The notes under the pieces are model-generated. The model saw nothing but the letters and a program-made list of their open reading frames with translations, did no database searches and was not told where the DNA came from. The translations under genes were made by a program, and so were the position numbers. Source: DAITPV01 sp050692555 (lineage in GTDB: Bacteria; Actinomycetota; UBA4738; CALAEC01). Taken from it: a stretch of DNA of 64,000 nucleotides. The DNA is taken from NCBI GenBank assembly GCA_050692555.1, contig JBOGVS010000003.1, positions 1 through 64,000 of the forward strand, given 5' to 3'. This document shows positions 32,585-40,423 of the stretch, one piece after another; within the stretch, counting starts at the first letter, position 1; every line of letters begins with the position of its first letter.

Positions 32585-34132
32585 ATGGGCCCCGGCATGA
32601 GTCGCGTCGAACGGCGCCGGCGACGGCGGGCCCGCCGGGGGTGGCTGCTGGTGGTGACGGTGGCGGCGGCCGGAGTGGCCGGCCTGGGCGCCTACCGGTT
32701 CGGCCTCTTCGATCAGGACCCTCCGGCCGGGGATCCGCGGCCCGCGGGAGAGCCGGACCGTCCGCCGCCCCCTCCGGACGAGCCGGAGCTCTCGCTCCCG
32801 TCGCCGATCAACACCGGGATCGAGGGGCTGACCACGTTCCGGGGCAACGCCACCCGGACCTACTACGGCGAGGGCCCGGTGCCGCGACGGCCCGAGATCC
32901 TGTGGCGGTTCCCGCCGTCCGGCGGGATGTGCTCGGAGTCCTCCGACGAGGAGGGCTCCCGGACGTGGTGCGGAACCGGGTGGACCGGCCAGCCGAACGT
33001 GGTGGAGCCGGAGGACGGCCCACCTCAGGTCCGGTTCGGCGCGTACGACCGCGCCGTGCACATCCTCGAGGCCGCCACCGGCGATCCGCTGTACGAGTCG
33101 TTCGTCACCGGTGACCTGATCAAGGGCACGGTGACCAGCGACCCCGACGGCTACCCGCTGCTGTACGTGGGGTCCAGGGACAACTACCTTCGGGTCCTGG
33201 CCCTGGACCGGGGGAACCGACCCGTGGAGCTGTGGAGCCTGTCGTCCGACACCGCGCCCAACCCGGTGTGGAACAACGACTGGGACGGATCCCCGCTGGT
33301 GATCGACGACTTCCTCCTGGAGGGAGGAGAGAACTCCTGGTTCTACGCGGTGAGGCTCAACCGTGACTACGCCGCGGACGGCAGGGTGACGGTCGACCCC
33401 CGCGTCGTTCTCACGGTCCCGGGGTTCGACGATCAGCTGTTCGCCGACCTCGGGGACCAGGAGGTGTCGATCGAGAGCTCGGTGGCCCTCCACGATGGCG
33501 TGGCGTACTTCGCCAACTCCGGCGGCCTCGTCCAGGGATGGGACGTGTCCAAGGTGCTCGAGGACGGGAAGCGGAAGGCCCGTCGAGTGTTCCGGTTCTG
33601 GACCGGAGAGGACACGGACGCCACGGTGGTGATCGATGACCAGGGATTCCTGTACGTGGCCTCCGAGCTCGAACGGATGGGACCCCGGTCCCGGGAGGTC
33701 GGACAGCTCCTCAAGCTGGACCCCCAGGAGCGCCGTGACCCCCTGGTGTGGGGCATCGCCATCCCCGGCGAAGGAGGAGACGGAGGCATGTGGGCCACCC
33801 CCGCCCTCCACGGCGAGGCCCTGTTCGTCACCACCAACACCGGACGCTTGCTGGCGGTGGATCGGGAGCGAGGGGAGATCGCCTGGGAGATCGAGCTCCC
33901 GCCACCCACGTGGTCGTCCCCCGTGGTGGTCGACGACGTCCTGATCGTGGGGGACTGCGGCGGGGAGCTGCACGCCTACGACCTGCCCGCCGACCCGCTG
34001 GACGGGCCGCCGAAGGAGCGATGGGCGGTGGAGCTGGGTGGGTGCATCGAGTCCACGGCCGCGGTGTGGCGCGGCATGGTGTACGTGGGCACCCGCGCCG
34101 GAGCCGTCTACGGGATCGGCGACCCTCGGTAG
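32585..34132 (+). CDS. Membrane-anchored PQQ-like beta-propeller protein
   Basis: A 515-residue protein with an Arg-rich N terminus, one transmembrane anchor (GWLLVVTVAAAGVAGLGAYRFGLF) and a Pro/Asp-rich linker. Extracytoplasmic beta-propeller repeats of the PQQ-binding-like type follow (VHILEAATGDPLYESFVTGD; LLYVGSRDNYLRVLALDRG; LFVTTNTGRLLAVDRERGEIAWEIELP; MVYVGTRAGAVYGIGD). Four cysteines may form disulfides. No PQQ ligands can be assigned, so it may be a scaffold or sensor. An ATG 12 bases further in is an equally possible start. A thioredoxin-like gene follows 21 bp later. Confidence 0.85.
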   Translation: MGPGMSRVERRRRRRARRGWLLVVTVAAAGVAGLGAYRFGLFDQDPPAGDPRPAGEPDRPPPPPDEPELSLPSPINTGIEGLTTFRGNATRTYYGEGPVPRRPEILWRFPPSGGMCSESSDEEGSRTWCGTGWTGQPNVVEPEDGPPQVRFGAYDRAVHILEAATGDPLYESFVTGDLIKGTVTSDPDGYPLLYVGSRDNYLRVLALDRGNRPVELWSLSSDTAPNPVWNNDWDGSPLVIDDFLLEGGENSWFYAVRLNRDYAADGRVTVDPRVVLTVPGFDDQLFADLGDQEVSIESSVALHDGVAYFANSGGLVQGWDVSKVLEDGKRKARRVFRFWTGEDTDATVVIDDQGFLYVASELERMGPRSREVGQLLKLDPQERRDPLVWGIAIPGEGGDGGMWATPALHGEALFVTTNTGRLLAVDRERGEIAWEIELPPPTWSSPVVVDDVLIVGDCGGELHAYDLPADPLDGPPKERWAVELGGCIESTAAVWRGMVYVGTRAGAVYGIGDPR

Positions 34133-34140
34133 CTCGAGGA

Positions 34141-34146
34141 TACGAT
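34141..34146 (+). promoter_or_regulatory. Leaderless -10 element (TACGAT)
   Basis: TACGAT, seven bases, then GTG at 34154. It overlaps an in-frame ATG at 34145. Confidence 0.55.
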
Positions 34147-34153
34147 GAGGGTC

Positions 34154-34600
34154 GTGCAGCCGCTCCGGCCGGGAGATCCGGCGCCCCCCATCGAGGGCCA
34201 TCCCCGGGAGGGCGCCCGGGTGGTGTTCTTCTACAAGGTCACCTGCCCGGTGTGCCAGCTGGCGGCGCCGGTCGCCGAGCGGTTCCACCGGGCGTTCCCC
34301 GAGCGGTTCGTGGGCGTCGGCCAGGACCCCCGGGAGAAGCTGGACCAGTTCGCCGAGGAGCAGGGAGCCACGTTCCCCACCTTGACCGACCAGCCGCCGT
34401 ACCCGGCGTCGGCGGCGTACGGCGTCCGGGTGGTGCCCACCATCTTCGTCCTGGACGGCGATCGGGTGGTGGACACGGTGGAGTCGTGGGATCGAGATGG
34501 ATGGAATCGAGCGGCCGGCAAGCTGGGCGCGCTCACCGGCCGGGCCCCGGAGTCCCTCTCCTGGGAGGGGGACGGCCTCCCGGCGTTCCGCCCGGGCTGA
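34154..34600 (+). CDS. Thioredoxin-fold (TlpA/AhpC-like) protein
   Basis: A 148-residue thioredoxin-like protein. The redox motif is KVTCPVCQLAAPVAERF (CPVC near residue 31), with the cis-proline region VRVVPTIFVLDGDRVV near 95. No signal peptide or membrane anchor is seen, so it is probably cytoplasmic. The layout is of the AhpC/TlpA type, with an N-terminal PGDPAPPIEG strand. It follows the PQQ-like propeller gene, but its own -10 suggests separate expression. The client is unknown. Confidence 0.85.
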   Translation: MQPLRPGDPAPPIEGHPREGARVVFFYKVTCPVCQLAAPVAERFHRAFPERFVGVGQDPREKLDQFAEEQGATFPTLTDQPPYPASAAYGVRVVPTIFVLDGDRVVDTVESWDRDGWNRAAGKLGALTGRAPESLSWEGDGLPAFRPG

Positions 34601-34639
34601 AGCTCGCGTAACGCCCACTAGGCTGGTGGGCCCGGTCGT

Positions 34640-35476
34640 TCAGGAGAGAGCCGCCACCCGCCAGGCCGTGAGGCCCACCCCCAGGACCAGCAACAGGAGG
34701 AAACCGCCCACCACGGTGGCCGTTCGGACGGACCGGCGCCCGAATCCCTCCGCGGCGAACCCCGCCATGATGCCCGCGGCCAGCCCGCCGAGATGGGCCA
34801 GGTTGTCCACCCCGGGGATGGAGAGCCCGAACACCACGTTGATGGCGATCAGTATCAGGGCGCCCTGGGCGTTGGCCCGGGCCAGCGACAGCGACCGGCG
34901 CCGGAAGTTGAACGCCAGCCACGCGCCCAGCAGCCCGAAGATGGCTCCGGAGGCCCCCGCGGCGACCGCGCCGGGGGAGCCGAACGCGAACGACACCGCG
35001 CTGGCACAGAACCCGCTGACCAGGTACACCGCGAGGAACCGGGCGCTGCCCAGGACCTGCTCGATCAGGCTCCCGAAGATGTACAGCCCCAACGAGTTGA
35101 GCAACAAATGGAACACTCCCACGTGCAAGAAGATCGCGGTGAACAGGCGCCACCACTGACCCTCGGCGACCAGCCCGGGGACCATGGCCCCCATGTTCAC
35201 CAGGACCCGCAGGTTGGTGGCCCCTCCCAGGAGCATCTCCACCACGAACACCGCCACGTTGAGGCCGAGGATCGCGGTGGCCGCGGACCGAGGCCGGGGG
35301 AGGCGGCGGCGGACCCGGCGGACGCTGCGGCGGCCTTCCTCGACGCACGACGGGCAGTGGTGGCCGACCGGCGCCGGGGTCATGCACCGGGGACAGATCG
35401 GTCGCCCGCACCGGGTGCAGTGGATCCGAGTGACCTCGTCGGGATGCCGGTAGCACGTCTCCACCTGGGTGGCCAT
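34640..35476 (-). CDS. Rhomboid protease with N-terminal B-box-type zinc finger
   Basis: A 278-residue intramembrane serine protease. Residues 5-45 form a Cys/His zinc-binding module (CYRHPDEVTRIHCTRCGRPICPRCMTPAPVGHHCPSC). Six or seven helices follow, with the HxxxN motif (HVGVFHLLLNSLGLYIFG), the catalytic Ser in GASGAIFGLLGAWLAF and the catalytic His in NLAHLGGLAAGIMAGF. The B-box plus rhomboid layout is common in actinobacteria. It lies 44 bp from phoR on the same strand and may be read with it. Confidence 0.92.
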   Translation of the reverse strand: MATQVETCYRHPDEVTRIHCTRCGRPICPRCMTPAPVGHHCPSCVEEGRRSVRRVRRRLPRPRSAATAILGLNVAVFVVEMLLGGATNLRVLVNMGAMVPGLVAEGQWWRLFTAIFLHVGVFHLLLNSLGLYIFGSLIEQVLGSARFLAVYLVSGFCASAVSFAFGSPGAVAAGASGAIFGLLGAWLAFNFRRRSLSLARANAQGALILIAINVVFGLSIPGVDNLAHLGGLAAGIMAGFAAEGFGRRSVRTATVVGGFLLLLVLGVGLTAWRVAALS

Positions 35477-35520
35477 GTGGCCCCCGATGGTACCGCCGCC
35501 CCCTCGGTTCGGTTCCCCGG

Positions 35521-36909
35521 CTAGGAGGCCCGGGCCGGCGCGTCCGTTCGCTTGTCGAGGGGGAGGGTGACTCGGAAGGTGGAGCCCCGGCCGAGCTCGC
35601 TCTCGGCCCGGATGCGCCCCCCGTGCTGCTCCACGACGTGGCGAGCGATCGACAGCCCCAGCCCGGTCCCACCCGTCTCCCGCGACCGAGCCCGGTCCAC
35701 GCGGTAGAACCGCTCGAAGATCCGGGGCAGGTCCCTGGTGGGGATGCCGATGCCGGTGTCCCGGACCGTCAGCGAGGCGCTCCCGTCTTCGGTCCCCACC
35801 TCCACCCGGACCCGGCCTCCGGGCGGGGTGTACCGGATGGCGTTGTCGAGCAGGTTCCGGGTCAGGAGCCCCAGGTCCTTGGCCGAGCCGGGCACGGTCA
35901 CCGGCGTCGCCTGCACCGACACCGAGAGTCCCGCCTCCCTGGCATCGGGACGCAGCCGGGCCACCTCGTCGGCCACCAGGGTGTCGAGCCGCACGGGATG
36001 AAGGGCCGGGCGCTCCGACTCCAGCCGGGACAGATCGAGGAGGTCGGAGAGGATCCGGGCCAGCCGTTCGGCGTCGTGGCGCAGCCGGCCGGCGAACCGC
36101 ACGGCCGCCTCCGGGTCGTCCGCCACGGCCCGCTCGAGCGTCTCCGCCGAAGCCTGGATGGAGGCCGCGGGGGTCTTCAGCTCGTGGGAAGCGTTCGCCA
36201 CGAAGTCGCGACGCATGGCCTCCACCCGGCGGGCGGCGGTGACGTCCCGCAGAACCAGGAGCACCTCGCCGCGGGAAGCGATGGGGATGGCGGAGGCCCT
36301 GATCACCCGGGCCGGAAGGCCGACCTCCACCTCACCCTCGGCGTCGAGGCCCTCCCGGGCATCCGCCACCAGGCGTTGGAACGGATGGGGAGCCATCGAA
36401 CGAAGCAGGGCCGGCTCGGCCCCCAGCAGCCGCCCCGCAGCGGCGTTCGCGTACCGAACCGTCTGCTCCCCATCGAACAGGACCACGCCCTCCTCCATGG
36501 CCGCCAGGATGGTCTCCAGCGTCCGGCGTTCCCGCCTGGCCTCCTCGATCCGGGCCCCGAGGTCGGCGGCCATCAGGTTCAGGGACTCGGCCAGCTCTCC
36601 CAGCTCCAGCGTCTCCTCGTCGGGGACGCGGACCTCGTGCTGTCCGGCGGCGATCCGAGAGACCGCCCCGGTGATCCTGCGGAGCGGTCTGGTCATCCGA
36701 TCGGTAAGGAACGCCAGGGCGGCCAGGCCGGCGGCGGCGGCGACCGCCAGGCCGAGCAGCAGGATGGTCCGGGACTCTTCCGGATCGGCGCTGCCGGCCA
36801 CCACGGTGCGGTCCAGGACCACGGCCAGCGCGATGATGATCACCACGGTGACCAGCACCGTCAGGCTCACCAGGCGAGCGGTGAACGTGGGCCGGGGGCG
36901 CCGCCTCAC
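35521..36909 (-). CDS. phoR: PhoR-type sensor histidine kinase
   Basis: A 462-residue kinase with two N-terminal transmembrane helices (LVSLTVLVTVVIIIALAVVL; LLGLAVAAAAGLAALAFL), a HAMP domain, a PAS domain (LETILAAMEEGVVLFDGEQTVRYANAAAGRLLG), HisKA with DFVANASHELKTPAASIQ, and an intact HATPase. This is the PhoR/SenX3 architecture. The start is GTG at 36909 overlapping the fpg stop. Its probable partner is the OmpR-type regulator at 42519-43232, five genes upstream in the same leftward run, which also includes phoU and ppk. Confidence 0.88.
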   Translation of the reverse strand: MRRRPRPTFTARLVSLTVLVTVVIIIALAVVLDRTVVAGSADPEESRTILLLGLAVAAAAGLAALAFLTDRMTRPLRRITGAVSRIAAGQHEVRVPDEETLELGELAESLNLMAADLGARIEEARRERRTLETILAAMEEGVVLFDGEQTVRYANAAAGRLLGAEPALLRSMAPHPFQRLVADAREGLDAEGEVEVGLPARVIRASAIPIASRGEVLLVLRDVTAARRVEAMRRDFVANASHELKTPAASIQASAETLERAVADDPEAAVRFAGRLRHDAERLARILSDLLDLSRLESERPALHPVRLDTLVADEVARLRPDAREAGLSVSVQATPVTVPGSAKDLGLLTRNLLDNAIRYTPPGGRVRVEVGTEDGSASLTVRDTGIGIPTRDLPRIFERFYRVDRARSRETGGTGLGLSIARHVVEQHGGRIRAESELGRGSTFRVTLPLDKRTDAPARAS

Positions 36910-37688
36910 GACCCACCGTCCGGCTGGCACTGCGAGCAGAACACCGTGGTCCGGCCACCCACCGCCATTCGGCTCAATGGAGTGCTGCACCGGGGACATG
37001 GGCCGCCGAGTGACCGGGCCGGCAGGAGCCAGCCGCGGGGGAGCCGGTCGAATCGGTCCACGGCGCCGCGGAGGACCCGGCGGAGGACGCCGTGGAGGTG
37101 GCGGATCTCCCCCGGCGACAGGTCCTCGACCCGGCGAGCGGGGTGCAGGCGTGCTCGCCACAGGATCTCGTCCGCCATCAGGTTCCCGACCCCCGCGATC
37201 ATGGTCTGGTCCATGAGGAGCGCCTTGATCCTGCCTCGCCTGGGGGCTAGCCGCTCGCGGAACGTGGCCAGCGGCAGCTCCAGGGCATCCGGGCCCAGCG
37301 AACCTAGGATCCGGTCCACCTCTTGTCGGTCGTGCGCCAGCCACACCCCGCCGAGCTTCCGCATGTTCCGGTACCGGATCTCGCCGCCGTCGGTGACGAA
37401 GATCACCCGGTCGTGGCGGTGACGGCCGTCCGGACCCTCGGCCCACCGGAGGGTGCCCGTCATCCCGAAGTGGAAGAGCACGGCGGGCCCGGTGGTCCAG
37501 GCGACCAGCCACTTGCCGTGCCGATGGGGCTCATCGAACCGGTGGCCCCGGAGCGATCGGTCCAGGTCGAGGGGAGTGGTCTCCCTGAGGACTCCCGCGT
37601 CGGTGACGATCACCTCGACCACCGTCCGTCCGGTGGCGTGCCTGGCCAGGTACCGCCGTTCGTGCTCGACGTCCGGGAGCTCGGGCAC
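36906..37688 (-). CDS. Fpg/Nei-family DNA glycosylase
   Basis: A 260-residue base-excision glycosylase/AP lyase that removes oxidised bases. The mature N-terminal proline nucleophile and Glu3 are present (MPELPDVE, with Asp6 where E. coli Fpg has Glu). The beta-hairpin lysine is in HRHGKWLVAW, the helix-two-turn-helix is MDQTMIAGVGNLMADEILWRARLHP, and the C-terminal zinc finger has CPRCSTPL and CSQCQ. Whether it prefers 8-oxoG or pyrimidine lesions is not decidable. It lies in the phosphate cluster between arsC-like and phoR genes, overlapping phoR. Confidence 0.92.
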   Translation of the reverse strand: MPELPDVEHERRYLARHATGRTVVEVIVTDAGVLRETTPLDLDRSLRGHRFDEPHRHGKWLVAWTTGPAVLFHFGMTGTLRWAEGPDGRHRHDRVIFVTDGGEIRYRNMRKLGGVWLAHDRQEVDRILGSLGPDALELPLATFRERLAPRRGRIKALLMDQTMIAGVGNLMADEILWRARLHPARRVEDLSPGEIRHLHGVLRRVLRGAVDRFDRLPRGWLLPARSLGGPCPRCSTPLSRMAVGGRTTVFCSQCQPDGGS

Positions 37689-37692
37689 CGCG

Positions 37693-38079
37693 TCACGACA
37701 GCGTGTCGAGCAGCTCCTTGACCCGGAGCTCGATCTGGTCCCGGATCTCGCGCACCTCCTCCACGGGTCGGCCCGCCGGGTCTGCGAGGTCCCAGTCCTC
37801 GTACCGCTTCCCGGGGTACACGGGGCAGGTGTCCCCGCACCCCATGGTGATCACCGCGTCGGCCGCCTGCACGGCCTCGTCTCGAAGCGGAGCGGGCCGC
37901 GCCGAGGCGAGATCGATCCCTATCTCGCGCATGACCTCCACCACGGGCGGGTGTAAACGCTCGGCGGGCTCGGTCCCGGCAGAGTGGACCCGGAGCCGTC
38001 CTTCGCTCATCCGCTCGAGCAGCGCGGCGGCCATCTGCGATCGCCCCGCGTTGTGCGTGCACACGAACAGCACGTCCAT
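37693..38079 (-). CDS. Arsenate reductase/low-molecular-weight phosphatase family protein
   Basis: A 128-residue protein with the P-loop CTHNAGRSQ at Cys7 and a DPAG acid loop near residue 100 (DWDLADPAGRP). Two more cysteines (Cys81, Cys85 in MGCGDTCPVYPG) match the relay cysteines of thioredoxin-linked arsenate reductases, so arsenate reduction is more likely than protein-tyrosine phosphatase activity. The ATG overlaps the mutT1 stop by one base (TGATG). Placement in a phosphate-starvation cluster makes sense because arsenate enters through phosphate transporters. Confidence 0.88.
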   Translation of the reverse strand: MDVLFVCTHNAGRSQMAAALLERMSEGRLRVHSAGTEPAERLHPPVVEVMREIGIDLASARPAPLRDEAVQAADAVITMGCGDTCPVYPGKRYEDWDLADPAGRPVEEVREIRDQIELRVKELLDTLS

Positions 38080-38990
38080 CAGACCGGTGGCGGGGGCAGG
38101 TACCGGGCTCGGACCACCCGCCTCCCCTCGGTGTCCAGGATCCACGTGGAGCCCTTCTTCAGCTTGAGGCCGCCTCCCTGGATCACACCCTCTCCGACGA
38201 GGTACCCGAGGACGTGCTCGACGACATCCCCGTGGGTGCACAGCACGGTCGGCCGGTCGGCCACCGAAGACAGCAGGGCGATCACCTTCTCGGGTGGCGT
38301 GCCCTCCGCGAGGGACTCCTCCAGCTCGAGCGGGAGCCCGCGCGCCCGGGCCAGCAGCTCCACGCTCTGGCGACACCGGACCGCGGGGCTGGACAGGATG
38401 CGAGCGATGGGCATGCCGTCCAGCTGGTGGACCAGGGCCTCGGCCTGCCGGAAGCCCTCCTCGTCCAGGGGCCTGAGCTCGTCGGGCTCGGTCCACTGGT
38501 CGCGGGAGCCGGCCTTCGCATGACGGATCAGATACAGGGAGGCGGTGCGGGTGTCCGACTGCTGGACGGTGGGGCTGGGACCGTGGGCTCCGTGCGCTCC
38601 GTTGGCCTCCATCATCCGGAGCAGCATGCGGTCGTGCTCGTAGCTCAGGGCGCCGACGGCCTGTTCGAACGGGAGCCAGCGGACCTCGTCGACCTCGGGG
38701 TTGGGTTCGAACCGGCCGGTGAGCGGACGCATCACCCAGTACTTGACGATCTTCGGCCGGCCCTTCCTGTCCCGATAGGAGGTTCCGCCCAGCTCCCGCT
38801 CCAGCCGGCACCGCAGGCCGGTCTCCTCCTCGACCTCGCGGAGGGCCGCCTCCTCGTCTCGCTCGGAGGCCTTGAGCTTTCCCTTCGGGAACGTCCAGTC
38901 GTCGTACGCGGGTCGATGGACCAGGAGGACCTCGACGGCTCCGTCCGTGCCCCGATACACGATCCCCCCGGCGGCCCGGACGATGGTCAC
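38079..38990 (-). CDS. MutT1-like Nudix hydrolase fused to histidine phosphatase
   Basis: A 303-residue fusion. Residues 1-130 are a Nudix domain with a complete Nudix box at 37-59 (GKLKASERDEEAALREVEEE). Residues 148-303 are a SixA-type histidine phosphatase (LIRHAKAG at 154-161; LCTHGDVVEHVL). This is the architecture of mycobacterial MutT1, which degrades 8-oxo-GTP/dGTP and diadenosine polyphosphates. As in mycobacteria it lies near ppk. The start is GTG at 38990, overlapping the CYTH-CHAD stop. Confidence 0.92.
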   Translation of the reverse strand: MTIVRAAGGIVYRGTDGAVEVLLVHRPAYDDWTFPKGKLKASERDEEAALREVEEETGLRCRLERELGGTSYRDRKGRPKIVKYWVMRPLTGRFEPNPEVDEVRWLPFEQAVGALSYEHDRMLLRMMEANGAHGAHGPSPTVQQSDTRTASLYLIRHAKAGSRDQWTEPDELRPLDEEGFRQAEALVHQLDGMPIARILSSPAVRCRQSVELLARARGLPLELEESLAEGTPPEKVIALLSSVADRPTVLCTHGDVVEHVLGYLVGEGVIQGGGLKLKKGSTWILDTEGRRVVRARYLPPPPV

Positions 38991-40423
38991 GACCACGCCT
39001 TCTTGCCTCGGGCCCGGAGCTTCTTCAAGCTGGATTTCAGGTCCGAGCGGTGGACCTCGGCCTCGGCCCGGATCACGGCCGCCAGGCGTCCGGCCACGAA
39101 CGCCGCTCGCCGTCCCGAGGCGTGGTCCCGAAGCCAGGTCTCGGCAACCACCGCGTCCTGGTGCGCGCCCAGGAGATCCTGCACGTCTGCCGCGGCCTTG
39201 GCGAACCGGTGAACGGGCTTCCCGGCGACCGGCGACACTGCCTCCGCAGCGTAGCGGGCCCGTTTGATAAGGATGCGGGTTCGGTGCAGGCGTTCGTCGT
39301 CCGAGTTGGGCCCCAGATCGCTCAGCTCTCGTTTCACCTTCCGCCATCGGCGCCGGGCCAGCGGGACCAGGACCTCCGTGGCCGGAGCCTCCGCCTCCTG
39401 GAGGAGAAGGGGTTCCCGGGCCGCGTCGACCAGCCGGTTCAGCAGCGCCACGTACCGGGGCCCCCGGAGGGCCTCCAACAGACGCTCCCGGGCGTGGCTC
39501 CGCTCCGAGACCAGGACCCGGATGCCTCGCACCGCGGTGGCCCGATCCCCGTCCGGCAGCGACTCGGCTGGTGACCGGACCAAGTCGAGCAGGACATCCC
39601 GGTCCCGGACCTCGCCCAGCAGCCTGCCGAGCCACCTGAGCTCGTCCCTCCGAACGTTCAAACCCCTGCTGGTGACGGAGTGGGCTGCTCCCTGGTGCAC
39701 GTCCTCGGGATCCAGGCCCAGCCTGACACCGGCGTCGTGCCGGATCAGCCGGGCCGTGGAGGCACCGACGGAGTAGCGGACCACGTCGGCGGCCGTGGCG
39801 TCGTCCTCGGGCTCGACGGGATGGACCTCCGGCGGCTCCAGGGCCCGGGACCCCAGGGCCCTGACCACCTTGGGGGTGGGGTCCGGCCCTCCGGCTCCTG
39901 CTTCGGCGAAGCGGTCCCGCAGGGCGTTGACCAGATCGTCGAGGCCTGGGTCGGTGACCTCCACCTCGACCTCCCGGAACCGCCCGGAGACGCGTCTCCC
40001 CTCGAGCACCACCACGCGGTCGTCCATCACCTCGGCCACGACCCGTCCCTCACGGTCCCGAAGCTCGGTTCGGTGCCGGGCCGTGCGCATCCGGAGCACC
40101 GGGTTCAGCGTGGAGTCCCGGACCAGCGCCCGGACCAGGTCGACGGCCCGGCCGGGCGGGTGGGTGCGAGGTCCCGGGAACCGGTGCTCGCCGCGGACCA
40201 GGAGGGACCCCTCCACCGTGGGCGCGAGCTTCACCGTCCACCCCTCGCCGGGCCGATGGCGGAGCGAGGCCCTCCACCGGGTCAGCCGGAGGTCGTCGGT
40301 GTCCCAGTATGTGGTCACCAGCCGGTCGGTACCCGCCGGCTTGGCCCGGATCCCATCGAGGCCGTCCAGCTTGGGCAGGCGGAAGCCGGGGGGCACCGCC
40401 AGCTTCATCTCCGCTTCACGCAT
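38987..40423 (-). CDS. CYTH-CHAD protein with a disrupted CHAD motif
   Basis: A 478-residue protein. Residues 1-190 are a CYTH/triphosphate-tunnel domain (alternating charged strands such as KLAPTVEGSLLVRGEHRF and REVEVEVTDPG). Residues 205-478 are a CHAD helical domain, a polyphosphate-binding module. The usual CHAD opening helix after VHQ (of the ARVATRRLRS type) is replaced by GAAHSVTSRGLNVR before RDELRWLGRLLGEVRDRDVL resumes. The antisense strand at this spot encodes SLRTFKPLLVTEW, so a local inversion is suspected. The start may be ATG 40423 or 40408. Confidence 0.88.
   Translation of the reverse strand: MREAEMKLAVPPGFRLPKLDGLDGIRAKPAGTDRLVTTYWDTDDLRLTRWRASLRHRPGEGWTVKLAPTVEGSLLVRGEHRFPGPRTHPPGRAVDLVRALVRDSTLNPVLRMRTARHRTELRDREGRVVAEVMDDRVVVLEGRRVSGRFREVEVEVTDPGLDDLVNALRDRFAEAGAGGPDPTPKVVRALGSRALEPPEVHPVEPEDDATAADVVRYSVGASTARLIRHDAGVRLGLDPEDVHQGAAHSVTSRGLNVRRDELRWLGRLLGEVRDRDVLLDLVRSPAESLPDGDRATAVRGIRVLVSERSHARERLLEALRGPRYVALLNRLVDAAREPLLLQEAEAPATEVLVPLARRRWRKVKRELSDLGPNSDDERLHRTRILIKRARYAAEAVSPVAGKPVHRFAKAAADVQDLLGAHQDAVVAETWLRDHASGRRAAFVAGRLAAVIRAEAEVHRSDLKSSLKKLRARGKKAWS
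39636..39692 (+). other. Suspected inverted segment inside the CHAD gene
   Basis: Read on the plus strand, this segment encodes LSSSLRTFKPLLVTEWAAP, matching the CHAD helix that is missing on the coding minus strand. GAGCTCGTCCC at 39638-39648, with its complement at one edge, could have templated the switch. The reading frame is kept. Confidence 0.6.

Noticed and set aside
35623..37422. A 599-codon plus-strand frame across phoR and fpg
   Set aside because: Antisense shadow; phoR and fpg carry full family motifs on the minus strand.
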